A stretch of DNA of 64,000 nucleotides from Chinchilla lanigera (Eukaryota > Chordata > Mammalia > Rodentia > Chinchillidae). Below the pieces are notes generated by a model. It saw only the letters and a list, made by a program, of their open reading frames with translations, was not told the DNA's origin and ran no database searches. The DNA is taken from NCBI RefSeq assembly GCF_000276665.1, contig NW_004955417.1, forward strand, positions 10,642,045-10,706,044. The letters run 5' to 3'. This document shows positions 44,085 to 55,062 of the stretch, in pieces; position 1 is the stretch's first letter; each line of letters opens with the position of its first letter. Made by a program: the position numbers and the translations under genes.

Positions 44085-45313
44085 CATCCCTGCGCGTGTG
44101 ACTTTGCGCTTTCCTTTAAATGCTTCGCAAGTTTGGGCGCTGAGCAGGAGCAGACTTCATGGCGGTTCTGCTGGAGACGCTTTGGGCGGCGTTGTCATCG
44201 GCTTGTACACAGAGGAGCGGCCGCGAGCTTACCTGAATTTCCTGAAGTTGTGCGAATTAAATATTTTAATTATTGCCTTATTCACAATGTACAGAGGGAT
44301 TTTATCATACAAACCGGCGATCCTACGGGTACTGGCCGTGGAGGGGAGTCAGTTTTTGGTCAACTGTATGGAGATCAGGCAGGCTTTTTACGAGGCGGAA
44401 AAGGTGACAAGAATTAAGCACAAGAAGAAAGGCACTGTGTCCATGGTGAACAATGGCAGTGATCAGCGTGGATCTGTTTATTACTACAGGAGAAAATCTA
44501 GATTATGGTGTTCATACAGTGTTTGGTGAAGTGACAGAAGGCATGGACATAATTAAGAAAATTAACAAGACCTTTGTTGACGAGGCTTTTGTACCGTATC
44601 AAGTTAACAAGATGGGGCTGGGGATTTAGCTCAGCGGCGCAGCGCCTGCCTGGCAAGCGCAAGGTCCTGAGTTAGGTTCCCGGTACCGGGAAACCCCCCC
44701 GCCAAAAAAACGATATCAAGATAAATCATATAGTGATTTTAGATGACTCACTTGATGACCCTCCTGATTTATTAATTCCTGATGGATCACCAGAACCCAC
44801 AAGAGAACAATTAGATACCGATCAAATAGGAGCAGATAAAGAAATTGATGACTTCAAAGGAAGATCAGCTGAAGAAGTAGAAGAAATAAAGGCAGAAAAA
44901 GGCCAAACTCAAGCTATTCTTTGAGGGTTGGTGGGAGACCTACCTGATGCAGATATTAAACCATCAGAAAATGTGCTGTTTGTGTGTAAATTGAATCCTG
45001 TGACTACCAATGAGGATCTGGAAATAATATTCGCAAGATTTGGCCCAATAAGAAATGTTATCCAAGATTGGAAAACAGGAGAGTCACTCTGTTACGCTTT
45101 CATTGAATTTGAAAAGGAAAAAGATTGTGAGAAAGCATTCTTCAAAATGGATAATGTACTTATAGATGACAGAAGAATATGTGGACTTTAGCCAGTCTGT
45201 TGCAAAGGTCAAGTGGAAGGGAAAAGGTAGGAAATACACCAAGAGTGATTTCAAGGAGTATGAAAAGGAATCGGACAAACCATCTAATTTGGTTCTGAAA
45301 GATCAAGTAGGGT
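44085..45313 (+). pseudogene. PPIL4: Processed pseudogene of PPIL4, broken by SINE insertion
   Basis: An intronless copy of PPIL4 mRNA (nuclear cyclophilin-type prolyl isomerase with an RRM). About 75 bases of 5' UTR-like sequence precede an ATG at 44,159 (MAVLLET). The first codons are frameshifted by a small deletion. Recognisable pieces follow in changing frames: HNVQRDFIIQTGDPTGTG (cyclophilin core), KHKKKGTVSMVNNGSDQ, VFGEVTEGMDIIKKIN, DDPPDLLIPDGSPEPTREQ, then the RRM ([14 protein letters not shown] ... [11 protein letters not shown]). Stops, frameshifts and an ID element at 44,612-44,712 destroy it. Homology ends near residue 350, where a B1-like SINE lies. No poly(A) tail or target-site duplication could be identified. 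Confidence 0.92.
44612..44712 (+). mobile_element. ID SINE inside the PPIL4 pseudogene
   Basis: Full-length ID body with a C-rich then A-rich tail (accccccccgccaaaaaaa). It splits the pseudogene between VPYQ and the VILDD segment, so it postdates the retrocopy. Confidence 0.9.
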
Positions 45314-45314
45314 A

Positions 45315-45470
45315 TCCATGCACGATGGCGCACACCTGTAATCCCAGCACTCAGGAGGCTGAGGCAGAAGGATCTTGTCAGCTGGGAGACCAGCCTGGGC
45401 TACAAAGTGAGCTCAAGGCCAGCCTGAACTGCATAGTGAGACTCTGTCTCAAAAAAAAAAAAAAAAAAGA
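45315..45470 (+). mobile_element. B1-like SINE
   Basis: Marks the right limit of PPIL4 homology. Confidence 0.92.
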
Positions 45471-45559
45471 CAAAGGCTACACTGAAGTACAGAGAACACA
45501 GGAGATGCTCAAGACATACTCTATTTCCTATATTCTCATCCTGTAGGCTTTTCCGGGAA

Positions 45560-45608
45560 TTTTTTTTTGTATGGGGAATCAAACTTGACCTTGCGCTTGA
45601 CAGGCAGA
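45560..45608 (-). mobile_element. 5'-truncated ID SINE
   Basis: Keeps the tail and gaatcaaacttgaccttgcg, then stops at cttgacaggcag. Confidence 0.8.
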
Positions 45609-45813
45609 AGAATTCTCACACAAAGGACTAAAACCAATCTATCTGGACCTGCTAATGCTTCACAAACAAAGGTAACCAACAATAGTTTTTAAATGAAGCA
45701 TTTGTGTGGTTTTTTTCTTGGGAAATAATCACAAATCACCCTATCAAGTTCTTGTGCTACTGATTAAGCTTTGTTCTCAAAAGTATTCTGCATCTCCCAT
45801 TAATTTTGTTGAT

Positions 45814-46015
45814 GTTTTGGTACCAGAAATCGAACTCAGGGTCTCATGCTTGCCAGACAGGCTCTGTGCCTCTGAGCTACATCCCAGCCCTGTTTACCTT
45901 TTGAGACAGGGTCTCACTATGTAGCCCAGGCTGGCTTCAAACTCAGGCTGGCAATCCTCCTGCCTCAGCCTCCCCAGTGCTGCGATTACAAGCCTGTGCC
46001 ACCATGTCCAGCTCC
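45814..46015 (-). mobile_element. ID SINE next to a B1-like SINE
   Basis: Reversed full ID (45,814-45,893) abuts a reversed B1 (45,893-46,015) with no T-rich linker. Confidence 0.88.
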
Positions 46016-46117
46016 CATTAATTTATAAATACCACTCAAAACTTTCTAACACTCAAAACTTACATAAAGTGGTTTTGCAAATAATACATATTTTACCAAA
46101 ATACACTTTAAAAAAAA

Positions 46118-46298
46118 TTTTGGCACTGAGGATTGAAAAATCAGGCACTTCAATGACCTACATCCTCAGCCCTTCTTTAAATTGAGATGACACATCACTA
46201 AAATTAACTAAATTGCCCAGGCTTGGCTCAAACTTGAAATCATCCTGCCTCAGCCTCGCAGTGTTGAGATTACAGGTATATGCCACTGTGTCCAGCTA
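46118..46298 (-). mobile_element. Old B1-ID dimer SINE
   Basis: gcactgaggattgaaaaatc, then gcctcagcctcgcagtgttg. Confidence 0.75.
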
Positions 46299-46539
46299 AA
46301 ATTACTTAATTTTGAAGGTTTGTGGTCTTATAGATCACAAGGTATAGAAAGACAAACTCCTCTTCGATCTGGCTCCCTTCTGCAATGATGAACACAATGT
46401 TAAGTTTTCCAGCTCCATTTCCACATTATGAATTAATTCTGCTCAGCAACGCTTAACTTAAAAAGTACCTTCTTACCTGCCCAAGATAAAAGGTAAAGAA
46501 TTAGGAATTAGCCAATGGGTTTTAAATCCCGTTTCTTCC

Positions 46540-46655
46540 AGCCATGGTGGCCCACAAGTTATCCCAGCACTCTGGAGGCTGAGGCAGGAGGATCTGGGCA
46601 AGTTCAAGGCCAGCCTGAACTACATAGTGAAACCCTGCCTCAAACAAAAAACTCC
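46540..46655 (+). mobile_element. B1-like SINE without internal duplication
   Basis: gccatggtggcccacaagtt to gaaaccctgcctcaaac. Confidence 0.88.
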
Positions 46656-47015
46656 TGTTTATACATTTAAACTCTAGCTTTCTCCAACTGTAAAATTAGG
46701 ATTAAACCTCCTTTGCTGGGTTGTTATACTGAACAAGACATGTGTACACAAGTTGATCAGCGTGGATTCCTTCCCTTCTGACATATCTAAGACTTAATCC
46801 AGTCATTTTCAATGTTCCTGGTTATTAACTTGCTTGTACACTGATAAACTTACCTTGGCTGACCTGCACTAAGGGCATTAATCTAAAAGATTTAAATGGC
46901 AGAAACAGTTCTCTGGTATTTCTCAAAGATTATATTCAGCTTAATGCTTTAAAAAATTCAAGAAGTAATTTATCTACATACAGTCACATGTTCTCATTTA
47001 AGAAACACACTTACT

Positions 47016-47142
47016 GCAGGGCCTGGTGTTACATGCCTATAATCCCAGCACTTGGAGGATGGGGCACGAGGATCACCTGGGCTACATAATTCAAAACCAG
47101 CCTGAACTACATAACAACAAGACCCTGTCTCCAAAAAAAACA
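47016..47142 (+). mobile_element. B1-like SINE, diverged
   Basis: Internal loss around cacctgggctacataattc. Confidence 0.82.
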
Positions 47143-47148
47143 AGTATT

Positions 47149-47232
47149 AGAGGCTGTGGATATAGTTCAGCGGTGCAGCACCTGCCTGGCAAGCACAAGG
47201 TCCTGAGTTTGATTCCCAATACCAAATAATCA
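47149..47232 (+). mobile_element. ID SINE
   Basis: Box A variant tatagttcagcggtgcagc; inserted in the tail of the preceding B1. Confidence 0.9.
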
Positions 47233-47325
47233 ATCACTCAATCAAATAAAAATTAAAGAATAAAAAAAAAGAAACATAGCTACCTAGGAAGTTATTTTAC
47301 ACATATTTGTATCAGGTATCGGGCA

Positions 47326-47460
47326 TTTTTTTTTTTTTTTTTTCTTTTTGAGACAGGGTCTCCCTATGCAGTTCAAGCTGGTCTCAAACTTGTACTGCTC
47401 CTCCTGCCTCAGCTTCCAGAGTGCTAGGATTACAGGTGTCAGGCGTGCACACCCAGCTTA
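47326..47460 (-). mobile_element. B1-like SINE
   Basis: T18 head, reversed body with short form. Confidence 0.9.
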
Positions 47461-47534
47461 GGAGCAAATTTCTAATTCTACCTAATACATAAGAAGTTAC
47501 CTTTAAAGCAGATGAGACTATTAATTGTATAACT

Positions 47535-47905
47535 GAATGGGGTTTAGGTCATCTTGGTACTACAGGCCAACGGTCTGTGCTCCCTAAGATCCCCGTTTAA
47601 GTTCTCACCCCAATGTGACACAAGCTGGGTGCTCTGGGAGGTGACCAATTCCGATCAGATCACAAGGGAAGGACACTCAGGATTAGTGCACTTACCAGAA
47701 GAGGGAAACACCGGAGCTGGCTCTTTCTCCAAACGCACACTGAGGAAAGACCACGCACACACACAGTAAGGCGGCCTTGCCAGAGCCCATACGCACTGCG
47801 CCGTAATCCTGGCCTTCTGAAGCCTTCAGAACTGTGAGAGAATCTTGCGGCTCAGCCCAAGCAGTCTACGGTACTCTGCTAGAGCAGCCTGAGCAGACTA
47901 AGACG
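47535..47905 (+). mobile_element. MLT1-type LTR
   Basis: Direct orientation. The 3' end reads gtactctgctagagcagcct then gagcagactaagac, and gccttcagaactgtgagag precedes it, as in MLT1 LTRs. Confidence 0.75.
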
Positions 47906-47999
47906 CTAGACTTTGTGAGGCCATGAGTTATGGAGGTTTCCATTACTTTTGACTTAAACAGCAGAACCTTTTGAGCTGAAGTTATTCATGAAGATGTTT

Positions 48000-48890
48000 T
48001 TCTAATGAACAGAGATTTTTTTTTCACTCACAAGAAATTCACCAAAAGAATGAGGAAGGGATCAAATAAGACTCATACACTTATTTTTCAAGAGTACTCT
48101 GTATTTTACGCCAGTTATATAGGCTCAGTGTGTTACGACATACCTTGGGGACAATATGGCTACTTTGTCAAAGTTAAAAGCTTTATTTCTAAATATAAAG
48201 TCCAGCTTTTATTAGATGTTTCTGATTCTCAAAATTACAGAATTAGGAGATGTCTCATTTTAGGCTTTAATAAGTATATAATAAAAAATAGCATCAGTAG
48301 GTCCAAAGCTGAAACATAAAGTTTGTACTTCTTTCTAACATAAAGAAGTGTTTGTTTCTTTTTGTACAGCTATGGTTACCAAACTGTAGACCAGGGTATC
48401 TTAGTAAATTAACACGGGAAGTGCCAAATATGTAAAATTTTTGAGGAAACATAGCAATACCTGCTGGACACTACACAGACTACTAATTTGAGGTAGTTTA
48501 CATTTTCCACATTAGATAACATATTCCTTTTCATGACAGTGTATCTTTGCAAAACTTTCAGCAGTTGAACAGAAAGCACTGTGAAAGCAGCACAGTGAAG
48601 CAGGAAATAAAACTGATTCCAAGGTTTCAGACGTTGTACGGTGTCCCAAGTTACTAGTGGTGATGAAGTAAATTCTTAAGTTGCCTGTACCTGTTTAGAT
48701 AAACAGAAATTCTAGGTATTTCTTTTGGCCTGTGAAAAAATTACTGAGACACTAAAGGGTAATATGGGCTGAGAAAGATCAGAAACATCTGCAGTATAGC
48801 AAGAAAAATACAAAAGAAATTTAGTTTTTCTCTTTCTACCTAGAAATTTTCTAAATAAATAGTCATACAAAAAGAGGAAAAATATATACA
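48000..48890. other. Repeat-free stretch downstream of VIRMA
   Basis: AT-rich 0.9 kb between the MLT1 LTR and the VIRMA polyadenylation signal. The 104-codon plus frame at 48,005-48,319 has no recognisable domain. Confidence 0.45.
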
Positions 48891-48892
48891 AA

Positions 48893-49079
48893 CATACATA
48901 CAAAGTTTGGATTTTTATTGAAATCTCATGTAGGTATCAAACAAAATCTGCTTTCTTCGGATAAAAATATTCTCTCAGATGTCTCCAGATAATAGCTAAG
49001 TCTAAATTGGTCCTTCGAGGTCTCAATTTTATTGTCCTCATAAAATGTTCGTATGCACTTAGGATGTTCCCAAAGCATT
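48893..49079 (-). other. VIRMA: VIRMA 3' UTR
   Basis: AT-rich sequence follows the VIRMA stop on the minus strand. A canonical AATAAA (minus strand) sits at 48,914-48,919, so cleavage is expected about 15-25 bases further left. That makes a short 3' UTR of about 180 bases. The end position is inferred from the signal only, and a longer isoform cannot be excluded. Confidence 0.65.
48914..48919 (-). terminator. Polyadenylation signal AATAAA of VIRMA
   Basis: Canonical hexamer on the minus strand, about 160 bases after the VIRMA stop codon. It is the first such signal downstream of the stop. Confidence 0.65.
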
Positions 49080-49234
49080 TTATCGTGTGAAGGACCGCAC
49101 ATGACGGCCTCTGCCGCTGCCTCCGCTAACGAACTTTCCTCTGGAGCCTCCACTGCCACTGTTTGCACTGGCCCAGGAAGGCCCGAGTCCCCCACGACCT
49201 CTAGAAGCTCGGTCCCGCGGGCTTGGTCGGTAGC
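49080..49234 (-). CDS. VIRMA: VIRMA terminal coding exon and stop
   Basis: The acceptor ttcag is followed by two bases that complete Gly, then 50 codons YRPSPRDRASRGRGGLG to GRGRHVRSFTR and TAA at 49,080-49,082. This matches the Arg/Gly/Ser-rich C-terminal end of mammalian VIRMA. The first 40 residues contain four RG/RGG steps. An open frame overlapping it on the same strand is a wrong-frame shadow. Confidence 0.96.
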
Positions 49235-49480
49235 CTGAAAGGAAACAATGCAGTTTTTACTTCCACATCCTTTCCTTTCCCACTACATAAACACTAATCC
49301 ACAGCACTGATCTCGAAGCAAGAATTACTTTGGGCTTTTAAAAAATTCATACAAAAGCTCAGTAGATGTGCTCAAGATTACTGAATTGGATATTGTAAAT
49401 AGTCGAAGTACATGATATATAAAAATTATATGCTAAATAAAACCATGATGAAAATACATTTAAAAACAAAGCTATTCCTT

Positions 49481-49644
49481 TTTTTTTTTTTTTTGGTCTT
49501 TTTGAAACACGGTCTCACTATGCAGTTCAGGCTGGCCTTGAGCTCACTTTGTATAGCCCAGGCTGGTCTTGAAATCACAACAATCCTCCTGCCTCAGCTT
49601 CCCAAGTGCTAGGATTATAGGCGTGTGCCACCACGCCTGGCAAC
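49481..49644 (-). mobile_element. B1-like SINE
   Basis: Flanked by acaaagcta words on both sides; within a VIRMA intron. Confidence 0.93.
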
Positions 49645-49764
49645 AAAGCTAGTCTTGATGAGAATCCCGAACTTGATATAGTAATGTAGTTTTTTACAAG
49701 AAGATATGTACTTATACCCCCAAGAGAGTAAACAAAACCAAAATACTATAAAAAGATAAATTAC

Positions 49765-49860
49765 GGGGCTGGGGATTTAGCTCAGCGGCACAGCGCCTGC
49801 CTGGCAAGCGCAAGGTCATGAGTTCGGTTCCCAGTACCAGAAAAAAAAAACAAAAAAAAA
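49765..49860 (+). mobile_element. ID SINE
   Basis: Flanked by aaaagataaatta on both sides. Confidence 0.95.
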
Positions 49861-49917
49861 GATAAATTATCAAAGTACCTTGTGATTAAAAAGTACCCTC
49901 AGGATTAGTTTTCTTGG

Positions 49918-50025
49918 GTTTTTTTGTTTTTGTTTTTGTTTTGTTTTCCGGTACCAGGAATCGAAGTCACGACCTTGCGCTTGCCAGGCAGGCGCTGTGC
50001 CGCTGACCTAAACCCCCAGCCACAG
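49918..50025 (-). mobile_element. ID SINE
   Basis: Flanked by aggattagttttc on both sides. Confidence 0.95.
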
Positions 50026-50235
50026 GATTAGTTTTCAGTACTGAAATATAGCACATCACCATGAAACTGTTCCAGTTATACAAATAGCTCAGAATCTAAA
50101 AATTTGATGATACCAACTTGACTCTAGAATTATCAGTCAATATTCTAAAATATCCTCTCCCAAATGAGAGCATATTCACGATGCTGAACAGTTTGACGAA
50201 AGGAGCTCATCAGAGGCGGCGAGCGGGGTCCGTAC

Positions 50236-50379
50236 CTGCAGAGCTGAGTGGCCGCAGCGGGGGGAGAGGGCCCCTGTTGAAGTTGCTCTGGCCCCCACGA
50301 CTTTCACTGTAGCTGCCTCGAGGAGTACTCTGAGCGCTCCAGCTGGAGCCTCTCGCTCCCTCCCGACGACTGTAGTTCC
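50236..50379 (-). CDS. VIRMA: VIRMA penultimate coding exon
   Basis: The exon supplies two bases of a split Gly codon, 47 codons (NYSRREGARGSSWSAQ to LRPLSSA), then one base. It is rich in Ser, Arg and Gly and has a GPLPPLRPL proline motif. The acceptor is gtag and the donor gtacgg. It is too fragmented in frame for ORF scanning and was found by reading the splice sites. Confidence 0.94.
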
Positions 50380-50514
50380 CTACACACAAAACACAAGCAA
50401 ATCCATGTTCTGCACCTCCTCAACTGGATTAAAGAGAATTGGACAGGCTTCTCTTAATCTTCAAAATTAATGGAGGGACACAAATTCCATAAACTGAATA
50501 CACTGCATATTGGA

Positions 50515-50690
50515 AGTCTCAGTGGTTAACAGCAGAGATTCTAGAACTGGCCTGCCAGAGTTCAAACACTGTTTCTGCCGCTTGCATTTACATATCCTGG
50601 TCAGCTCACTGACAATCTCCTCTGTTAAGTGGGCGACTAGACCCAAGGGGACTATGCAGTGTTTACAACAGTTCCTAACACCCCTGTGTA
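50515..50690 (+). mobile_element. MIR SINE
   Basis: agtctcagtggttaacagca at the head, then gttcaaacactgtttctgcc and ggtcagctcactgacaatct, in MIR order. Confidence 0.8.
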
Positions 50691-50877
50691 AGTGCCTGCT
50701 GTTAATGTAAACTATTCTCTTTACACCCTCCTAAATATCAAGCAAGAACAAAGATATGACATCAATCCACCAGGAAAAAATAATTTCTAAAATAAAGTAC
50801 TTTCTAAAATCTTGAAATAACTTAAAACAGATTAAATATAACATTAGGAAGCAGACAGATAAGAGAAGCAATGGTGA

Positions 50878-51007
50878 CATTGTTAATTCCCTACCACTTT
50901 GTTTGTAACTCTGTATTGTCTGTACTGTTCTTTTGCTATGTTGTAAAATGTTGTCTGTCTGTTAATGTTTTCCTCCTTTTATTTTTAAAATTAAAAAAAA
51001 AAAAGAG
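50878..51007 (+). mobile_element. Unidentified short retroposon with A tail (copy 1)
   Basis: A 130-base T-rich unit starts cattgttaattccctacc and ends in an oligo(A) run. It is flanked by a perfect 16-base duplication (agagaagcaatggtga, 50,862-50,877 and 51,008-51,023). The first 62 bases recur at 57,136 with two differences. attaaa precedes the tail. I see no resemblance to common SINE heads or to the L1 3' ends in this window. It may be the 3' end of a retroposed mRNA or a small-RNA-derived family. It lies in a VIRMA intron. Confidence 0.75.
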
Positions 51008-51140
51008 AGAGAAGCAATGGTGAACTACACAGAACAGTCTTAAGGGAACTGGTGAGAATTACAGCTGTAGAAACCACCTATAGATATTGCTTAGGAAGGA
51101 TAAAAAAATGCTCAGTGTAAGAGAAATTTTTAGGATCCCC

Positions 51141-51277
51141 CCAAATTGGGGGTGAGTGGTTGAGACAGGCTCTGGCCTTGAACTCACTATGTATCCCAGG
51201 CTGGTCTTGAACTTGTGACAATCCTGTCTCAGCCTCCCAAATGCTGGGATTACAGCCCTTCACCACCATGCCTGGCC
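51141..51277 (-). mobile_element. B1-like SINE
   Basis: Degenerate head (ggtgagtggttgagacaggc), clear tail part caccaccatgcctggcc. Confidence 0.88.
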
Positions 51278-51521
51278 CAAAATTTCTTTTAAACTCATTG
51301 TAAAAGCATAGTATATCAAAGGTTAACTTTTTAAAAAGGGAGAGTTTTCCCCCCAGATTCAAGAGTACTCTGCAAAGAGCACTATTGGCTTAGCAGTACT
51401 GGTCTACAAGCAGCTCAACTATAGCAATAGAAAAATAATGTATTTTGATTTCTGCCACGTGACTCATTTATTTTAATACTCCCATATTCTAACCCATTAG
51501 AAAATAGACAGACGTAGTTAC

Positions 51522-51853
51522 CTTTTGAGGCAGGTGGTGTAAAAAACCTATTCTGGCTGTGAAAAGCACCTCGTCCTCCTCGATTGCCTGAAAATCCACC
51601 ACGAGAAGAAATCTTCTGTGATACTTTGAGTGGCCGTTTTGGTGGGGGTATTCCATCTTGAGGGACCACTTCTTTACTTTCAGCTGCAACAAAGTCATCC
51701 ACATGCATAGAAGGTGGTCTACTTGTGTTCTGTTTTCTCTGACGAAAAATATCATGGGGTCGCATGCCCTGTCCAAATCCTCCCCTGCCCCTTCCTCTTG
51801 GTGGTGGCACAACATGAGCTCGTTTGGCAGGTTCAATGTACTCAGATTTTCCA
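51522..51853 (-). CDS. VIRMA: VIRMA coding exon, third from the end (RG-rich)
   Basis: The longest VIRMA exon here: one base, 110 codons, one base. It carries RG/RGG clusters (PPPRGRGRGGFGQGM, then SSRGGFSGNRGGRGAF) around a conserved linker (RPPSMHVDDFVAAESKE). Such tails are typical RNA- and protein-contact regions and arginine-methylation substrates; that is family knowledge, not shown here. The reading frame stays open past the donor (gtaact), but the joined frame follows the known C-terminus. Confidence 0.97.
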
Positions 51854-52106
51854 CTATTAAAACAAAAACACTCCATGAAAACATTTTTTTTTCATATTTC
51901 CAATGAAAATACAATAGTCTTTACAATATTGAAAACTAGATTTCATTTTCTCTTATCCCAACTTAATTTTACAAGTATAGTACTTTCTCATGTAACATAG
52001 CAAACTAGCTAAAAAGGATCCATTTTACTGATACGACTAAGTTTTTGAAACAGTCCAGTTCACTTATTGTTCGAACATTTCAAACTCCGACAATAAACAA
52101 TGCAAC

Positions 52107-52256
52107 AGAAGCTAGGGTAGCCCTGTAATGGAGCATATGCTTAGCAAGAGTGCAGCTCTGGGTTCAATCCCTAGCACCCTTTTTGGAGCTGGGATCAAAC
52201 CCAGGGCCTCATGCATGCTAGGCAAGTGCTCCACTGAGCTACATTCCTAGCTCCCA
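52107..52256. mobile_element. Two old ID SINEs head to head
   Basis: Plus-strand ID at 52,107-52,184 (gctctgggttcaatccctag) meets a minus-strand ID at 52,180-52,256 (gatcaaacccagggcctcat). Together they form an imperfect palindrome. Confidence 0.75.
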
Positions 52257-52381
52257 AAAATATTATCTTAAAAAAAATCCAAACAACATTCATGATTCAA
52301 GTGCGGTGTGAACTTCCTTCTTCACCAGTTTTGCATCTATGTTAAAATACATAAATAAGATCTTCAGTGGAATCAATTTAC

Positions 52382-52548
52382 CTTGAAGTTATAAAGGTCT
52401 CATGCTTATGTTTCCCAAGTTTGAATCCTTTAGTAGTCTTAGTTCTCCCTGGAGATGATGGTTCTGACAAAAACGAGCGCTCTAATTCTGAGTGCAGATC
52501 AAAATCACTACAGCATCTTTCAGAGAGTTCGATCAAATCAACTTTTAC
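52382..52548 (-). CDS. VIRMA: VIRMA coding exon, fourth from the end
   Basis: This exon encodes 55 residues (VKVDLIELSERCCSDF to HKHETFITS) plus two bases. The acceptor is tgtag and the donor gtaaat. The segment moves from an acidic stretch into a Lys/Thr-rich basic stretch (RTKTTKGFKLGKHKH). It connects in frame to the RG-rich exon downstream. Confidence 0.95.
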
Positions 52549-53457
52549 CTACAGCCATAAAAATGAAACAAAATACATCTTAAATGTAACTATTAAATGT
52601 ATTGTTTGACTAAGAAATTTTATTTATTTACTATTACACTGAACTCCCATAGTACACAAATTATTTATATGATACATCCAACTCCCACAGTAAATAAATT
52701 ATAGATCTACCTCTCTCCTTGATTATCATTGGCAGTTAATAGCAATAACCACAACAATAACAAAAAAGTTAAGAATTCAACTATTTCTTTTTGGTTGTGT
52801 TCCTCCGCAAAGCAAGGCTGTTACTATCTAGAGGTCTGGTAGGGCACTCAGGCTTTCTCTCTATAAATTAATACTGATACCTCCAGAACATTTCCAAAAT
52901 AGTCTGAAAGTAACATACTGTGCCAGCCCTGGTACAGGAGCCATTTCTGTTATAAAAGAATTCCATTCCACAGATTCCCCAAAGCATTTAATGAGGTTCC
53001 AACCTAAGTTTAATTTGAAAGAAGCCAAAATTAGGTTTACTTTTCAAACTGATTATGTTTCAATATGTAAAACTTCTCTAAACCATGGTCACAATCATCA
53101 CTGCAAAACAGTTATGATTCAACTTAAAAGTTATAAAAACAACTCCAAAAAAACATTTTAGAACTCTGCTGCCCAATATGGTGGCCATGGTGGTCCCAAA
53201 ACCAACAACAGAAAAAGCCCAATAGGGTAGATGGTATAACTATTTGTGCCTACATTTAAATCAGAATAAAATCCAGTTCCTTATGCACACAGCCCACCTT
53301 CCAACTGCATGATGCTCACATGAGGGCAGACGATGCATCACTTCCATCACTAGGCAAAGGGTTACTGAACCACACAGCTCTAAAGTCACTGAACAATTTA
53401 TGCTAAATAGGAACTCATTTTTCTACTGCAATGGAACAGCATGTAAGTGGTTTCTGG

Positions 53458-53640
53458 GAGCAGAGAGAGTACTGGGGACTGAGCCCAAGGCCTTCGCACT
53501 GAGCTACATCTCTAGCCCTCTTTCACTTTTTAGTCTGAGACAGAGTCTTGCTAAGTCACTAAATTACTGGAAATCATGGTTCTCCTACCTTAGACTCCCA
53601 GCGGCTGGGATTATAGGCATACTGCACCACACCCAGCTTG
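53458..53640 (-). mobile_element. B1-ID dimer SINE
   Basis: gactgagcccaaggccttcg, then reversed B1 to caccacacccagc. Confidence 0.8.
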
Positions 53641-53699
53641 TATGTGCTTTTTAAAAAGGAAAAGAAGCCCTCGGTACAGTAAACATTCCCCCCCCACGG

Positions 53700-53876
53700 G
53701 CTTTTTATAATCCTCTGGTGATGAAACCCAGGGCCTCACACATGCTAGGCAAGCACTCACCACTAAAGATACCCTTAGTGCCTTTTACATTTATTTTATT
53801 TAGACAGTGTCTCACTCGGTTGCCCAGACTGGCCTTGAACTTGTGACCTTCATGTCTCAGCCTCTTGAATAGGCAG
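53700..53876 (-). mobile_element. B1-ID dimer SINE
   Basis: gaaacccagggcctcacacat, full-length reversed ID part, then reversed B1. Confidence 0.8.
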
Positions 53877-54057
53877 TAAGTACATCTTAAATGTGAAATG
53901 AACTATTCTTTTATTGCACCTGATGAACTAGCATTTTGGGGACCAAGGACTATAAAAAATGTTTCTGTGCTGATGAAAAAAGGAACCAATATATATGTAC
54001 AATAAAATGTAACTACAATCATCTATAATACATCTCCAAGGAGTATAAGCAGATTAG

Positions 54058-54192
54058 ATTTTTTTCTTTGTTTTTTGGAGACAGGGTCTCTGTATGTAAT
54101 AAGCTGGGGTTGGGCTCATTACATAGCCCAGGCTGGCCTCAAATTCCTGATCCTCCTACCTCAGCATTCTGAACACTGGGATTCCAGATAAA
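54058..54192 (-). mobile_element. B1-like SINE
   Basis: gagacagggtctctgtatg through gaacactgggattccag. Confidence 0.85.
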
Positions 54193-54696
54193 CTGACAAT
54201 CTTTGAACTATACTCCTACCCATTCAACAATTAGCTCTCATAATGTCAATTCTCAACCACGCTATAACAATACAATCTATGTAAGTTCTCAAACTGAGAG
54301 CAAGTATCACACCAGTCCTTTCCTTAAACCTAACTGCAAGACTGAACCATTACTTTGTGGGGTATTTTTCTTTATTTTATTCCCTGACACAGTACTTATG
54401 CAAAAATGTCATCTGGATGACCCTACACCCCTTTACTTTCATTTTGACCCTTAACGGGAAATAAACACAGGTACTACAGTGTATGTTTAAAAAAAAAAAA
54501 AAAGTGATCTGGCCTTAAAAGTCACATTCTGAGAATACAATTTACCAACCAGAAAAAAGCAAAACAAGCAGCATTAAAAACTGAGAATTCTGGAGGCCAT
54601 TAACTGAGCACATGACATAAAAACAATACTGCCCTGGTCCCCAAGCGGACCTCAACCGCCATTTAACATGTAAACTCTTAATATGCCAATCATACA

Positions 54697-54721
54697 AACA
54701 CACACACACACACACACACAC
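54697..54721. repeat. (CA)n microsatellite
   Basis: About twelve CA units, 45 bases from a VIRMA exon donor. Confidence 0.95.
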
Positions 54722-54764
54722 CAGTAACTTTTTACTAAATATTTAGTAATAAAATCCTTTATAC

Positions 54765-54861
54765 CAAATCCAGATCTGTATCAATCTCTTCAGCCTGAAA
54801 TGGAGTGAACCACATAGATTTCAACTGGTCATCCATGACGTCAGCTAGCACATATGCAGTC
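54765..54861 (-). CDS. VIRMA: VIRMA coding exon, fifth from the end
   Basis: A short exon of one base plus 32 codons (TAYVLADVMDDQLKSMW to DTDLDL). It completes the split Arg codon of the preceding exon and ends in phase 0 at a gtataa donor. A CA microsatellite lies just beyond its downstream side. Confidence 0.94.
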
Positions 54862-54914
54862 CTAGAACACAAAAAGTATTTGTTGAAAAGCAGAACCTTA
54901 AAATCAAATATTTC

Positions 54915-55062
54915 TGGCTGGGCATGGTGGTGCACCCCAGTAATCCCAGCACTCAGGAGGACTGTTGCAAGTTTGAGACCAGCCTGGGCTACAAAGTGAG
55001 CTCAAGGCCAGCCTGAACTGCATAGCAGGACCCTGTTTCAAAAAGACAAAAACAAACAAACA
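54915..55062 (+). mobile_element. B1-like SINE
   Basis: Lacks the gctgaggcaggaggatc block between cactcaggagg and actgttgc. Confidence 0.9.

Noticed and set aside
43606..44529. 307-codon plus-strand open frame across the CpG region
   Set aside because: High GC lowers stop frequency. The frame enters the PPIL4 pseudogene in changing registers and has no coherent domain.
48926..49195. 89-codon minus-strand frame beginning MGDSGLPGPVQ
   Set aside because: It is a shadow of the VIRMA terminal exon in another frame; the correct frame gives GYRPSPRDRAS to HVRSFTR.
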